Assembly (NCBI GenBank): GCA_044347755.1
Contig: JBIKUE010000001.1
Location: 1-64,000, forward strand
DNA from: M3007 sp044347755
GTDB lineage: Bacteria > Bacteroidota > Bacteroidia > Chitinophagales > Saprospiraceae
Length of the DNA: 64,000 nucleotides
Direction of reading: 5' to 3'
A model generated the notes under the pieces. That model made no database searches and had not been told where the DNA came from. It worked only from the letters and a program-made list of their open reading frames with translations. Shown one piece after another: positions 9,106 through 18,100 of the stretch. Numbering within the stretch: the stretch's first letter is position 1; every line of letters starts with the position of its first letter. The translations under genes and the position numbers were made by a program.

Positions 9106-11046
9106 TTATTCTTTCCACCTTACAAAGGCTTCCATGGCTTCATATTCTGCCAGACCCAGCGAACGGTAAGTGTGCGCTGTTTCCCGGTTTCGGTCTTCAG
9201 CACGTTGCCAAAATTCACGCTTGTCATCTCCCGGGAATGGAGGGCGGTCCTTTTGGCTTTGATGCATAAAAATGGCCTGACGTTTTTTTCTAAGTTGTTG
9301 TGGGCTCATCGGTACGGCCATTTCAATTTCGTGTACGGCCCATTCGTGCCATGCACCACGGTACATCCATAACCAGCAGTCTTTCATCCATTCATGTTTC
9401 GGACGAAGTTGATGGAATGCTGCAAAAATGGCGTCCAGGCAAACGCGGTGTGTTCCATGCGGATCTGCCAGATCGCCGGCAGCGTATACCTGGTGCGGCT
9501 TTACTTTTTCGATCAAAGCAGCAACGATTTCAATGTCTTGATTCCCCAGGGGCATTTTCCTTCTGCCTCCGGTTTCATAAAATGGCATATCCAGAAAATG
9601 GATCCGGTCGTCAGTCAGACCGGTAAATCTTGCTCCGCTCCGGGCTTCTCCACGTCGGATCAGACCCTTGATCGAGCGAACCTCAGGTATATCCAATGCG
9701 CCGGCATCTTTTTTCTGAATGAATCGTACGATCTTTTCATAAAATTTTCGGCTCTCTTCCGTGAGTGTGTTTTGCACATCTCCATATTCCAGCATGAACT
9801 CCGCATACCGTAAGGCATCATAGTCGTGTACAGCTATATTGCCCGAGGTCTGGTAAGCCACATGAACTTCATGCCCCTGATCAACCAGTCGCTGAAACGT
9901 CCCGCCCATGGAAATTACATCATCGTCCGGGTGAGGGCTGAACAGAATAACCCTTTTTTTAGCAGGTTTGGCGCGCTCAGGGCGGTGAGAATCGTCGGCA
10001 TTAGGTTTTCCACCCGGCCAGCCGGTAATGGTTCGCTGCAGGCGGTTGAAGATCCGGATATTCAATTCATAGGAATTGGCTTCCTCGATGATCAGTTCAC
10101 TTAGGCCATGTTCGTTGTAATCCTCGTCTGTTAATTTTAGAATGGGCTTTCCTGTTATTTGCGCAAGCCAAACCACGGCTTTGCAGATCAAATCTTCGTT
10201 CCAGTTGCAGATACCGGCCAACCAGGGCGATTTCATCTTGGTGAGCTCTTCTGCAGCTCCTTTGTCCAAAATGACCTTGGTATTCGGGTGTTTTTGCAGG
10301 AAAGAGGCAGGAACAGAGTGTGTAATTTCGCCTTCTATGGCTTGTTGGATGATACTGGCTTTGTGCTGCCCGAATGCCAGGAGATAAATGGTTCTGGCTT
10401 TCATGATACTGCCTACCCCCATAGTAATGGCGCGGTAAGGCACGTTATCTTCTCCAAAAAAGTCCTTTGCGGCATCATGGCGGGTAAGGTGGTCCAGTCT
10501 TACCATATGGGTAATGGAACTTTCCCATGCTCCCGGTTCATTGAATCCGATATGACCTGTACGGCCAATGCCAAGTAGTTGAATGTCAATGCCTCCAGCC
10601 AGATCCATCATTTTTTCGTAACGCTCACAGTAAGCAGCTATCTCTTCCATGGGTACGGTGCCATCCGGAATATGAATATGCTCTCGTTTGATGTCTATAT
10701 GGTCAAACAGATATTCATGCATAAACCGCCAATAGCTCTGACTGGCTTCTTTGGTCATTGGGTAATACTCATCAAGATTGAAAGTGACAACATTTTGAAA
10801 ACTAAGGCCTTCTTCCTTGTGCATACGAACCAACTCTTCATAAACTCTGATAGGAGTGCTTCCCGTTGCCAGTCCAAGTACGATTTTTTCCCCGTCTTGT
10901 TGTTTTTGCCGGATAGCCAAAGCGATACTCCTGGCCACATGGCTGGATGCTTCCAGGGGCTCATCCCAAATTTTTACTGGAAGCTTTTCGAATGTTTTGA
11001 GCTCGTATTTGAGGTAACCACTTGACTCTTTGCCTTTGAATTTCAT
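9106..11046 (-). CDS. nagB: Glucosamine-6-phosphate deaminase (NagB) fused to a PIG-L/LmbE deacetylase-like domain
   Basis: A 646-residue two-domain cytosolic enzyme. Residues about 20-300 are NagB-like (TGSTP 61-65, FNLDEY 89-94, GRTGHIGFNEPG 161-172), which would convert glucosamine-6-phosphate to fructose-6-phosphate and ammonia. Residues about 365-560 are a PIG-L/LmbE zinc-hydrolase fold (PHPDDD 371-376, and DPHGTH), a family that removes N-acetyl groups from sugars. The fusion could couple deacetylation and deamination. Thr163 stands where E. coli NagB has Asp141, one residue before His165-region chemistry; I believe this is common in the fused subgroup but cannot check. It is the first gene downstream of the divergent operator region, so the LacI-family regulator likely controls it. 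Confidence 0.92.
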   Translation of the reverse strand: MKFKGKESSGYLKYELKTFEKLPVKIWDEPLEASSHVARSIALAIRQKQQDGEKIVLGLATGSTPIRVYEELVRMHKEEGLSFQNVVTFNLDEYYPMTKEASQSYWRFMHEYLFDHIDIKREHIHIPDGTVPMEEIAAYCERYEKMMDLAGGIDIQLLGIGRTGHIGFNEPGAWESSITHMVRLDHLTRHDAAKDFFGEDNVPYRAITMGVGSIMKARTIYLLAFGQHKASIIQQAIEGEITHSVPASFLQKHPNTKVILDKGAAEELTKMKSPWLAGICNWNEDLICKAVVWLAQITGKPILKLTDEDYNEHGLSELIIEEANSYELNIRIFNRLQRTITGWPGGKPNADDSHRPERAKPAKKRVILFSPHPDDDVISMGGTFQRLVDQGHEVHVAYQTSGNIAVHDYDALRYAEFMLEYGDVQNTLTEESRKFYEKIVRFIQKKDAGALDIPEVRSIKGLIRRGEARSGARFTGLTDDRIHFLDMPFYETGGRRKMPLGNQDIEIVAALIEKVKPHQVYAAGDLADPHGTHRVCLDAIFAAFHQLRPKHEWMKDCWLWMYRGAWHEWAVHEIEMAVPMSPQQLRKKRQAIFMHQSQKDRPPFPGDDKREFWQRAEDRNRETAHTYRSLGLAEYEAMEAFVRWKE

Positions 11047-11102
11047 TGCATTAAATCAAAAAATGAATGGAGGGATTGGTTGTTGTATTTACTTTTCTGT
11101 GC

Positions 11103-11110
11103 CAAATGTA
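11103..11110 (-). promoter_or_regulatory. -7 promoter element for the nagB-susCD operon
   Basis: TACATTTG on the minus strand matches the Bacteroidota -7 consensus TAnnTTTG, 57 bp upstream of the NagB start. The -33 region, 19-21 bp further upstream, falls on the first 16-bp palindrome, so a bound repressor would block RNA polymerase. Confidence 0.65.
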
Positions 11111-11128
11111 GTACAGTATATCAATATG

Positions 11129-11144
11129 CCGTGTGCGCACACGG
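11129..11144. promoter_or_regulatory. Palindromic operator O1 of the LacI-family regulator
   Basis: CCGTGTGCGCACACGG is a perfect 16-bp palindrome with the central CG typical of LacI-family operators. It lies between the divergent NagB and LacI-family genes and overlaps the expected -33 region of the nagB promoter. A second copy has its centre 32 bp away. Confidence 0.8.
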
Positions 11145-11160
11145 AAAATTTTTTTTTATG

Positions 11161-11176
11161 CCGTGTGCGCACACAG
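11161..11176. promoter_or_regulatory. Palindromic operator O2 of the LacI-family regulator
   Basis: CCGTGTGCGCACACAG differs from O1 at one base and is likewise preceded by ATG. The 32-bp centre-to-centre spacing is about three helical turns, placing two repressor dimers on one DNA face. It lies about 36 bp upstream of the likely -33 element of the regulator gene. Confidence 0.78.
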
Positions 11177-11211
11177 AATAAATAATAATTGGATTTTTGA
11201 GCCAGCAAAAT

Positions 11212-11242
11212 TTTGGTAAAATCAAAATCAATTCTACTTTCA
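11212..11242 (+). promoter_or_regulatory. Promoter of the LacI-family regulator gene
   Basis: TTTG at 11212-11215, a 19-bp spacer, then TACTTTCA at 11235-11242, one base short of the Bacteroidota -7 consensus TAnnTTTG. The start codon follows 17 bp later. Both palindromic operators lie upstream, so regulation of this promoter, if any, would be from upstream sites. Confidence 0.5.
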
Positions 11243-11259
11243 CCGCCTGAAACCTAATC

Positions 11260-12351
11260 ATGCCTGACCAGCGTATAACCTTAAAAGACATTGCACTTCG
11301 TGTAGGTGTATCTACCGGTACTGTTGACCGTGTAGTGCATAAACGGGGCCATGTATCTGCCGAAATACAGGAACGAGTAGAGTTGGCCATGCGGGATATG
11401 GGCTATGAACCCAATCTTGCAGCGCGCTCTCTAGCCAATAACAACAAGCCCTTCAGGATCGCTGTCATTTTACCGGACTACCGGCAGGATCCTTATTGGG
11501 CTCAACCAAAAGAGGGGGTTGAAAGAGCGGCAGAATCTGTTCGCCATTATAATGTTCAGATCGAGTTCTATTTCTTTTCCATGTTCCAGCCTAAGAACTT
11601 CCTGGATTCAGTAGAAAAGAGTCTGAAATCTGCCCCCGGAGCTGTGCTTGCTGCACCATTGTTTATAAAAGAAGCTAAAGTACTGGTGGCTGCTTGCGAA
11701 GAACATCATGTTCCTTTGGTATTCATCAATACGGATATTGAAGGAGCCGATATTCTAAGTTATATAGGGCAGGATTCTTATCAAAGCGGTGTGCTTGCCG
11801 GAAGGCTGTTGAATTTCGGCTTGTCTGACGGCGACCATGCCATGCTGGTCAATCTGGATAAGGAGGTTTCCAGTGCAAGACACCTGCAGGATAAAGGGAG
11901 AGGCTTTAAAGATTTTTTTAATGGCATTGATAACAAGGCTATCCAAATACATACAGCCATCCTTGAGGACTTTGACAAACCTGAACTCATGCGGGCATGG
12001 GCAAAGACACAGTTCGATATTTTTCCAAGGCTTACCGGCTTTTTTGTGACCAATTCCCGGGCTTATAAACTGGTTGAGGCACTTGAACCATCTGTGCAAG
12101 ACAAGGTGAAAATTGTTGGATTCGACTTGATCGAGCCGAATCTTAAGCTGCTTTCAAAAGGGAAAATCAGGTTTTTGATCAATCAAAATGCATGGCACCA
12201 GGGATATCTGGGTATACTTACCCTGGTAAATAAAGTACTCATGAGTAAAGACATCCCACGTACCCAATACTTGCCACTCGATATCATTGTGAAGGAAAAT
12301 GTAGATTATTATCTAAAACGAACACTGGAATTACCTATGGTGATTGTATAA
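11260..12351 (+). CDS. LacI-family transcriptional regulator with sugar-binding domain
   Basis: A 363-residue DNA-binding regulator. The N-terminal helix-turn-helix (TLKDIALRVGVSTGTVDRVV, residues 7-26) and hinge helix region (LAARSLANNN) are LacI-type; the rest is a periplasmic-binding-protein fold (FRIAVILPDYRQDPYW, then an NTDIEG segment) that would sense a sugar or sugar phosphate. It is transcribed away from the NagB-SusC-SusD operon across two palindromic sites, the standard layout for a local repressor. The inducer is probably an amino-sugar derivative, judged only by its neighbours. Length and domain order are normal for the family. Confidence 0.92.
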   Translation: MPDQRITLKDIALRVGVSTGTVDRVVHKRGHVSAEIQERVELAMRDMGYEPNLAARSLANNNKPFRIAVILPDYRQDPYWAQPKEGVERAAESVRHYNVQIEFYFFSMFQPKNFLDSVEKSLKSAPGAVLAAPLFIKEAKVLVAACEEHHVPLVFINTDIEGADILSYIGQDSYQSGVLAGRLLNFGLSDGDHAMLVNLDKEVSSARHLQDKGRGFKDFFNGIDNKAIQIHTAILEDFDKPELMRAWAKTQFDIFPRLTGFFVTNSRAYKLVEALEPSVQDKVKIVGFDLIEPNLKLLSKGKIRFLINQNAWHQGYLGILTLVNKVLMSKDIPRTQYLPLDIIVKENVDYYLKRTLELPMVIV

Positions 12352-12383
12352 GCATCTTACCTTAGCCCTTTAAAAGGTAATGC
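12352..12383 (+). terminator. Weak hairpin after the LacI-family gene
   Basis: TTACCTT pairs with AAGGTAA around a ten-base loop, extended by GCAT/TGC after a two-base bulge, and is followed by TTTT. It begins at the regulator stop codon and ends just before paaC. The stem is short, so it may only attenuate. Confidence 0.35.
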
Positions 12384-12387
12384 TTTT

Positions 12388-13128
12388 ATGTTTGAATATT
12401 TACTTCGACTTGGCGATAACTCTTTGATTCTCTCCCAACGGCTGGGTGAATGGTGTGGGCATGGCCCCGTTCTCGAGCAGGATATTGCACTAACCAATAT
12501 TGCACTGGATTTGCTTGGACAAACCAGAATGTACCTCTCTTATGCCGGTGAAATAGAAGGGAAAGGCCGTTCTGAGGATGACCTGGCTTATTTCCGGGAT
12601 GCACATCAATTCTTTAATTGTTTGCTTGTGGAGCGACCCAATGGCGATTTTGGGCAAACGATTGCCAGGCAGTTTTTCTTTGATGTATTTAATTTTTACC
12701 AACTGAAAGGCCTCCTGAACAGTACAGATCAAAGGCTTCGGGAAATTGCCGAAAAAGCACTTAAGGAAGCAACCTATCACCTCCGTTTTTCCTCTGAATG
12801 GGTGATCCGATTGGGCGACGGCACTGAAGAGAGCCATACAAGGATGCAAAATGCCATCCAAACTTTATGGCCGTTCGCCGGCGAACTTTACACCCCCGAT
12901 GCACTGGATTTGGAGATGACTGCTCAGGGAATTGCTCCGGATTTGCAGGAAATCAAATCCTTATGGGATATAAAGGTTGCTGAAGTGCTTCAGGAAGCAA
13001 CACTCACCCTGCCGGAAACCAGCTGGATGCAGAGTGGCGGCAAGCAGGGACGACATTCAGAACACCTGGGCTTTCTACTGGCTGAAATGCAACATATTCA
13101 ACGCACGTACCCAGGGAATGTATGGTAG
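12388..13128 (+). CDS. paaC: 1,2-phenylacetyl-CoA epoxidase subunit PaaC-like protein
   Basis: A 246-residue ferritin-like helical protein. The opening LGDNSLILSQRLGEWCGHGP, the DIALTNIALDLLGQ motif and the LRFSSEWVIRLGDGTEES segment are typical of PaaC, the structural partner of the catalytic subunit PaaA in the multicomponent oxygenase that epoxidises phenylacetyl-CoA. Length matches PaaC (about 250). Usually paaA, paaB, paaC, paaD and paaE are adjacent; here paaC stands alone between a LacI-family gene and the sigma factor gene, 36 bp after the former. PaaC by itself is not known to catalyse anything, so the other subunits must be encoded elsewhere or this copy has another role. Confidence 0.9.
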   Translation: MFEYLLRLGDNSLILSQRLGEWCGHGPVLEQDIALTNIALDLLGQTRMYLSYAGEIEGKGRSEDDLAYFRDAHQFFNCLLVERPNGDFGQTIARQFFFDVFNFYQLKGLLNSTDQRLREIAEKALKEATYHLRFSSEWVIRLGDGTEESHTRMQNAIQTLWPFAGELYTPDALDLEMTAQGIAPDLQEIKSLWDIKVAEVLQEATLTLPETSWMQSGGKQGRHSEHLGFLLAEMQHIQRTYPGNVW

Positions 13129-13239
13129 GAGATGATGGGTATTGATTGGCGTCCCGATTAATCGGAATAACGCAATATAAAAGAAAATTTGGCCTCATTG
13201 CGCAAATCGTACCCCATTGCAACAAGTCTATTGATAAAA

Positions 13240-13281
13240 AATCCCGAATCTTGGTGCCTGACCAATATTCGGGATTTTTTT
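13240..13281 (+). terminator. Terminator between convergent paaC and rpoD, probably two-way
   Basis: A 10-bp stem AATCCCGAAT / ATTCGGGATT encloses a smaller TTGGT/ACCAA stem and ends in seven T. The upstream side is A-rich, so the minus-strand rpoD transcript could end here as well. Confidence 0.85.
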
Positions 13282-13333
13282 ATGGGTAATATTTGGATGC
13301 CCATTTACTGAATCCTCCAGACGGTTGGAAATC

Positions 13334-14203
13334 TTATGCGCCCAAATAAGTTTTAAGCAATTTACTACGGCTGGTAGCTCTCAACTTGTTAATGGCTTTG
13401 TCCTTGATTTGACGTACCCGCTCGCGGGTGAGGCCAAATTTATCGCCAATATCTTCCAGTGAAAGCGGATGCTCTACGCCGATTCCAAAATACAATTTGA
13501 TCACATCGGCCTGACGATCCGTGAGTGTTCCCAGGGAGCGCTCAATTTCACGGCGAAGTGAATCTGCATAATCCAGGTGAGAATCAGTACCTGGCATGGT
13601 GTTGTTTTCCAAGACATCTAGCAGCGAATTGTCCTCACCTTCTACAAATGGTGCGTCCATTGAAACGTGACGAGCCGCAACTCCTAGGGTTGTTTCCACC
13701 TCATCAGTGGTGATCTCCAGCATATCTGCCAACTCTTCCGCGCTTGGTTCGCGCTCATATTGTTGCTCCAATTCGCTGAATGCCTTGTTTATCTTATTCA
13801 GGGAGCCTACTTTGTTCAAAGGCAAACGAACGATACGGCTTTGCTCTGCCAAAGCCTGAAGGATACTTTGACGGATCCACCAAACAGCATACGAGATAAA
13901 TTTAAAACCACGTGTTTCATCAAAACGTTGAGCCGCTTTAATGAGACCGAGATTGCCTTCGTTGATCAGGTCGGAAAGACTAAGGCCTTGATTCTGATAC
14001 TGTTTTGCAACAGAAACGACAAATCGAAGGTTGGCTTTGGTCAGCTTCTCAAGGGCTATCTGGTCGCCTTGCTTGATACGTTTGGCTAAATCAACTTCTT
14101 CTTCAGGGGTGAGGAGGTCCACTTTGCCAATCTCCTGCAAATACTTCTCGAGCGATTGGCTTTCCCGGTTGGTAATGGACTTCGTAATTTTTAACTGCCT
14201 CAT
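13334..14203 (-). CDS. rpoD: Primary RNA polymerase sigma-70 factor (RpoD/SigA type)
   Basis: A 289-residue group 1 sigma factor that directs RNA polymerase to housekeeping promoters. It lacks the long region 1.1 of proteobacterial RpoD and starts almost directly at region 1.2 (SLEKYLQEIGKVDLLTPEEE), as usual in Bacteroidota. Region 2 is intact (NLRFVVSVAKQYQNQGLSL, and FKFISYAVWWIRQSILQAL for regions 2.3-2.4), then region 3 and a region 4 helix-turn-helix (LSLEDIGDKFGLTRERVRQI). The Bacteroidota promoter consensus seen through this window is what this kind of factor reads. Its own promoter carries a perfect -7 element. Convergent with paaC. Confidence 0.97.
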   Translation of the reverse strand: MRQLKITKSITNRESQSLEKYLQEIGKVDLLTPEEEVDLAKRIKQGDQIALEKLTKANLRFVVSVAKQYQNQGLSLSDLINEGNLGLIKAAQRFDETRGFKFISYAVWWIRQSILQALAEQSRIVRLPLNKVGSLNKINKAFSELEQQYEREPSAEELADMLEITTDEVETTLGVAARHVSMDAPFVEGEDNSLLDVLENNTMPGTDSHLDYADSLRREIERSLGTLTDRQADVIKLYFGIGVEHPLSLEDIGDKFGLTRERVRQIKDKAINKLRATSRSKLLKTYLGA

Positions 14204-14233
14204 GTATATAGTGCTGCTGAGTTATTTTCGGCG

Positions 14234-14241
14234 CAAAGTTA
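14234..14241 (-). promoter_or_regulatory. -7 promoter element of rpoD
   Basis: TAACTTTG on the minus strand matches TAnnTTTG exactly, 30 bp upstream of the rpoD start. No clear -33 TTTG is visible at the usual distance. Confidence 0.6.
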
Positions 14242-14332
14242 TAATTTTTAAGCCGTTTCCGACTTATTTTTTCAAAAAACACAAAAATCAGTTTCAGGCC
14301 TGAATTTTTTTTGAAAGGCGGCCCAATTAGCT

Positions 14333-14356
14333 GCCCCTGTTCAAAAGAACAGGGCA
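14333..14356. other. Hairpin between rpoD and the upstream hypothetical gene
   Basis: CCCTGTTC-AAAA-GAACAGGG, with TG/CA pairs beyond a one-base bulge. It follows the end of the 14.4-15.0 kb gene on the minus strand but lacks a run of T directly after it, so it is only a possible terminator. Confidence 0.4.
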
Positions 14357-14407
14357 ACAGTTAAAGAACAATGCAAGAGTTCAGGAACGGGACTAATGAT
14401 GTAGTAC

Positions 14408-14971
14408 TTACTTTGAAATGTGTTCTGTTGAAAGGCCCGAAAGTATCCTGTTACACATGATTTCACAGTCATCGTCCAATTGTTTCAGTATCTTAATGTC
14501 CAGTTGAAGCAGCTCCGGAAAATGCTGATAACTGTAATTCAGTACCGACTTTTTCAGGTGGGTGGCCAAAGGGTTGAGCGCATGATTTTTAGGGATTTGG
14601 CGAACCGACTTGCCTTTGAGCAAACCCTGGCATTGTACGAAAAAATCAAGGAGTTCTGATTTAATCAGCGAAAAATGCCTTTTTAAATCATCATGTGTCT
14701 TCGTCTGAAATTCAGGTAACTGTTTTGACATTTCAGATTGAATGCTTTGCGCCAATTCGCTCACCTTGCTTTGTAAACTAATGTGTTGGCGGTTGGCTTC
14801 CATTTCATCATCCAGTGAGCCATAGGTGCCTCGTTCACCCGAACGTTTATCAATCCAGGAACCACTTTCCTCAAAGCGTTCTTCGTTAATCCATGCAGTT
14901 TTACGCTTTTTACGATTGACAAGTCCCCAGACCAATAGTACTATGATGACAACCCCGAATAGTATCTCCAT
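14408..14971 (-). CDS. Membrane-anchored protein of unknown function
   Basis: A 187-residue protein not recognised as a known family. Residues 4-18 (LFGVVIIVLLVWGLV) form one membrane helix, followed at once by RKKRK, which predicts the rest in the cytoplasm. The soluble part is charged and helical, with probable coiled coil at about 60-110 (SLQSKVSELAQSIQSEMSKQ). It carries no catalytic motif I can name. It is transcribed toward rpoD with a 204-bp gap and is divergent from the TamB-like gene, so it is probably a single-gene unit. Codon use looks like its neighbours. Confidence 0.7.
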   Translation of the reverse strand: MEILFGVVIIVLLVWGLVNRKKRKTAWINEERFEESGSWIDKRSGERGTYGSLDDEMEANRQHISLQSKVSELAQSIQSEMSKQLPEFQTKTHDDLKRHFSLIKSELLDFFVQCQGLLKGKSVRQIPKNHALNPLATHLKKSVLNYSYQHFPELLQLDIKILKQLDDDCEIMCNRILSGLSTEHISK

Positions 14972-15144
14972 GATTCAAAACATGGTTAGAATATTTAACT
15001 TAGTGCAAATATCCGTCCAATACTGTTCATGTTTACGATGAATTATCTTAACTTCGTCAAATCCCAGCCAATTATGTAAAGTTCCAGGCGTTAACCGTAC
15101 TTTTTGGCAAAAATACTGCGTTAATTTGCAGTTCGATTTATTCT

Positions 15145-18100
15145 ATGTCATCTTCATCCAGAACACCCCATCAACCTGATCCGGCTCCAGCGCCGGTACC
15201 TTATTGGTTGGTTATTTTCAAGAAGGTATTGCGCCGGGTTGAAAACCTTCTTTTTGTTCTGGTTATTATCCTTACAGCACTTTACTTCATCCTCCAACTG
15301 CCCTTTGTACAAAACTGGCTCGTTCACAAAACCACCCGGTACTTATCGGAAACACTGGAAACTAGGGTTGAGTTGAAAAGAGTTGACATTGAATTTTTTG
15401 ATAATATAGTACTGGACGGGCTATATGTGGAGGATTTAAACGGGGATACCTTGCTATATGCCCAAAAGTTTTCTGCCGGCCTGAGCGGAAATTTCTTTTC
15501 TGTATTATGGAATCGCTTGGAATTCAGTGAGATAAGTTTGTCGCATGCCAGAGTTTACCTGATTAAAAAAGCCGATCAACGACGGGGGAATTTGAATGCC
15601 TTATTGGCCCGCTTGGATGAAGTATTTGGCTCCGGGCAACCAAAGAAAAAGAAGAAACCGTCGCCATTCTTTCTCCGTATTCAAAATCTGAACTTACACG
15701 ATGTTCAATTCTCTGACGATCGGTATACTTTCCGGGAAGGAGAAATTCGTCGCAAACTCATGAGCTTCAAAGTAGATGAGGGTAACGTGAAGGTTAATCA
15801 ACTGGATCTGTCTAAAAATGTGATTGATGTCAGATCTGTGATGTTTAACGGGTTTCAATTTGTCTTTGAAAAGGAACGAATGGCGCCGCCGGAAGGCTTT
15901 ATTCCTTATATTAAGCCAGTTGCATTAAAAACAGACACCCTTAAGCTGATGCCTACCCTGCAAATACTGGTAGGACAGTTAACGCTACAAAACAGTGGGT
16001 TCAAATTTGATAATTTCCGAAATTCAGCCAATAAACAAACACCGGATGAAGTGATGGATTACGATCACCTGGACATTCAGCGAATGGATGCCCAGGCTGA
16101 AAAACTAGAGATATATGTTGGCGAAAAACCGGCTATCGATGAGAAAGGTTTGCCCACCACAGAAGATATTTTTGACATTTTTGGATCCATTAAACACCTG
16201 ACGGCCACTGAAAAATCAGGCCTGTCTTTGTCGCACGCCGAAGCCAGAAGAATTATACTGACAGATTCAGTTGCTGCATTATACGATGCCAGGATCCAAA
16301 CAGCTGGCGGGTCTTCTTTGGGCGATACGCTGATTTTTAGATACGAAGATACCCGTGCCGATGATGTTTGGCTTGATCAACTGGCTGATTTTAATAATGA
16401 GGTCACAATGGATATTCGATTGTCTGAAGGATCCAAACTTCGCCTTGGTGATGTCCGACATTTTGAAAAAGCGGTTTACAAAAATGAATTTTTTACTTCA
16501 AACAAGGATTTAATTGCAGATGTAGCCGGTTTTATAAGTGGTAAGGTAAATGGAAAACTGAAGTTAGACCAGTTTGATATTCGGTTAGGTGCTTCCACCC
16601 GTTTACGTGGTGATTTTGATGGCAGGGGGCTTGGAGATAATGATGAACCGATGGTATTGAACTTTGATTTTGAGGAGATGCTGACGGATATGCAAACCAT
16701 TGCACGGGTAGTGCCGGGTTTCAGGCCGCCCAGGCAGTTCTTCAAGCTTAACCAAATATCCTTTAAAGGCAGTTATCAGTTATTCGATGGTTTTGACCAC
16801 GTGTTGTATGGAAAATTCGCTACCAGTCTGGGCCCCGGTCAGCTCGATATGCAATTGAACCTGAAAGACGGACCCGAAAAGGCTGTGTACAGGGGAGATT
16901 TGAAGATGAAAGGATTTGATATGGCTACCTGGACGGATGATCGCAACTTTGGTCCAAGTACCTTTAGGGTAAACGTGGCAGACCAATCTACCGGCTTAAC
17001 TTTGCCAACGGTAGATGCCCGGGTGAGTGGCAACATTGATACCTTTATTTACAAAGGTTACCCTTACCGGGATATCAAGCTGAACGGGAAATTCAAAAAA
17101 TATGTGTTTGACGGGAAAGTGGAAAGTAATGACCCCAATGTGGATTTTGTTTTTGATGGTAACATAAACCTCAAGGATTCCATTCCGGTGTTTGATTTTT
17201 CAGCAAACGTGCGCCGACTGGATTTGGGTGTTTTGCAACTAATAAATAAGGACTGGGTATTATTCGGACAGGTAAAACAGTTGCAATTAAAAGGTAGGAA
17301 TGTTGATGAAATTGTAGGTTCTGCTTTTCTGGAATCTTTTAAAATCCTCGAGGATCGTGAAACCTGGTATCAGATTGATTATCTGAAGTTCAATTCCTAT
17401 TTCCGGCCAGATGGAAGTCGGTTCTTTGGCATTGACTCTGATGTGGCGAGTGGACAAATGACCGGCGATTTTAGTTTAGCAAGCGCGCCGGATAATTTGT
17501 TGCGGTTACTCGGGAAACATCACCCGGAGTTTGTGCGTAAACTTGGGTTGCCAGCGAGAGACACGCTTCCGCTAACGGATTATTATGATCTTAATTTCCA
17601 AATAAGGGATTCCAGGAACCTTGCCCAGTTGTTAATCCCGGATCTGGACACACTGCGCAATGTGCGCGCCAGTGGACATGTAGATGCACGCAGAAACACC
17701 TCTTATCTGGTAGTAGAAACTCCACTGATTAAGTATGGTGGAACCTTAATGAACGATCCAAGTTTGCGTTGGAATAGCGACGGAGATTCTGCATGGTTGT
17801 ATTTGAGATTGCCGGAAAATTTCTCAGGTAAAAAGAAATTGCCGAGTATTACGCTCGGGGGGCCACTTATTGGAGATGTTTTCCGTTTGGTGCTCGAGGC
17901 CAAGGATGAAACCCCCAATAGTATTGTGGAAAGTATTTATCTAAATGGAGATCTTTCTGTTTCAGATTCTTTATGGCAACTCAGTTTTAATGCCTCCAAA
18001 CTCAAATTATTTAGTCAGGAGTGGTTGATTGAGGAGGAAAACTACATTCGATTTGGTTCTAATACCTTAGAAACTAAACATTTGGAACTGTTTAACGGCA

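Noticed and set aside
4398..12351. Complete polysaccharide utilisation locus
   Set aside because: SusC, SusD, NagB fusion and regulator are present, but no glycoside hydrolase, lyase or sulfatase. It is better called an amino-sugar uptake locus.
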